Origin: Desulfobacteraceae bacterium
GTDB taxonomy: Bacteria > Desulfobacterota > Desulfobacteria > Desulfobacterales > Desulfobacteraceae
Assembly (NCBI GenBank): GCA_003354055.1
Contig: PIVQ01000385.1
Coordinates: forward strand, 1 to 6,876
Length of the DNA stretch: 6,876 bases
Direction of reading: 5' to 3'
The first letter of the stretch is position 1. The number at the start of each line of letters is the position of its first letter. Position numbers and translations under genes: made by a program. Below the pieces are notes generated by a model, which saw only the letters and a list, made by a program, of their open reading frames with translations, was not told the origin of the DNA and made no database searches. Of this stretch, positions 6,679 to 6,876 are shown piece by piece.

Positions 6679-6741
6679 AATAATATGCGTATATCTTTTC
6701 ATATATTACAAAATTGTGCATATAACCCGCATAATATTATT
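6679..6741. promoter_or_regulatory. AT-rich imperfect inverted repeat upstream of and touching the citrate synthase -35 box
   Basis: AATAATATGCG (6679-6689) and CGCATAATATTATT (6728-6741) are inverted copies that differ by a three-base insertion. Between them lie further CATATA/TATATC elements. The right arm overlaps the first bases of the TTGACA box at 6740, so a protein bound here could control transcription. The regulator is unknown. Low complexity makes chance a real alternative. Confidence 0.3.
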
Positions 6742-6769
6742 GACAAAATCGTCGTCACCGTCCTAAACT
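6740..6769 (+). promoter_or_regulatory. Candidate sigma70 promoter of citrate synthase
   Basis: A perfect TTGACA (6740-6745) is followed by an 18-base spacer and TAAACT (6764-6769), which matches TATAAT at four of six positions. The start point would be near 6776. The ATG at 6802 is preceded by AGGAG at 6787-6791. The perfect -35 makes this the best promoter in the window. Confidence 0.5.
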
Positions 6770-6801
6770 GCCTCAAAATTTCGAAAAGGAGAGAAGAACA
6801 A

Positions 6802-6876
6802 ATGGAAGATATAGTCACACTGACATACAATGGAAGGCAGATCCAGCTTCCGGTGATCACCGGAAGTGAGGGCGAA
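6802..6876 (+). CDS. gltA: Citrate synthase (type II), N-terminal 25 residues, cut by the window edge
   Basis: Citrate synthase condenses oxaloacetate and acetyl-CoA to citrate at the entry to the TCA cycle, in the cytoplasm. Only 25 codons are visible. They read LTYNGRQIQLPVITGSEGE after a short start, matching the small beta-stranded N-terminal segment typical of hexameric bacterial type II citrate synthases (pattern LxYxGxxxxLPVIxGxEG). The start is fixed by AGGAG at 6787-6791, ten bases upstream. It has its own promoter, so it is probably transcribed separately from the kinase before it. The active-site residues lie outside the window, so this rests on the N-terminus alone. Confidence 0.82.
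   Translation, partial: MEDIVTLTYNGRQIQLPVITGSEGE

Larger units (their letters stand above)
6490..6801. other. Non-coding region upstream of citrate synthase
   Basis: This stretch of about 312 bases between the hybrid kinase and citrate synthase has no convincing complete gene. The left part (to about 6576) holds the possible minus-strand gene start described separately. Around 6597-6616 there is a weak imperfect stem (CAGGC/GCCTG) without a T-run. From about 6676 the sequence becomes AT-rich, with an imperfect inverted repeat and the promoter and ribosome binding site of the citrate synthase gene. I saw no tRNA, small RNA or riboswitch signature. Confidence 0.5.

Noticed and set aside
1..6876. 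CRISPR arrays, insertion sequences, tRNA or rRNA genes
   Set aside because: I saw no regularly spaced direct repeats, no transposase motifs with terminal inverted repeats, and no tRNA-like or rRNA-like stretches.

Overview
The window holds a cluster of large cytoplasmic sensor histidine kinases and the first codons of a citrate synthase gene. The style of the kinases (PAS/GAF arrays, an H-box followed by NPLAGMIQNA, no membrane segments) and the type II citrate synthase start suggest a signal-rich Gram-negative bacterium. My best guess is a sulfate-reducing Desulfobacteraceae-like member of the former Deltaproteobacteria. That placement is inference from protein style, not from a marker gene.

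Layout: (1) 1-1109, minus strand: a response-regulator/histidine-kinase fusion that runs off the left edge with only its last few dozen codons missing. (2) 1110-1318: a divergent intergenic region with a candidate promoter for the rightward gene. (3) 1319-3925, plus: an intact 868-residue GAF-PAS-GAF-PAS histidine kinase. (4) 3926-4044: an AT-rich spacer with a perfect 14-bp palindrome and a candidate promoter. (5) 4045-6489, plus: one continuous reading frame for a PAS-GAF-PAS-HisKA-HATPase-REC hybrid kinase, cut by an in-frame TGA (4885-4887) and an in-frame TAG (5662-5664) with no frame change. (6) 6490-6801: a non-coding stretch with an AT-rich inverted repeat and a good promoter. (7) 6802-6876, plus: the first 25 codons of citrate synthase, running off the right edge.

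How they may work together: the leftward REC-kinase and the 868-residue kinase share an unusual extended HisKA region and are divergently transcribed, so they look like an old duplicated pair that could exchange phosphate or form mixed dimers. No DNA-binding output protein is present, so the outputs lie elsewhere or act through the REC domains. The third kinase is either a recent pseudogene (two nonsense changes in otherwise well-preserved sequence), a sequence-error artefact, or a recoded gene. A bulged hairpin at a selenocysteine-like distance after the TGA makes recoding worth checking. However, the residue lost there is normally Trp, which favours a simple TGG-to-TGA mutation.
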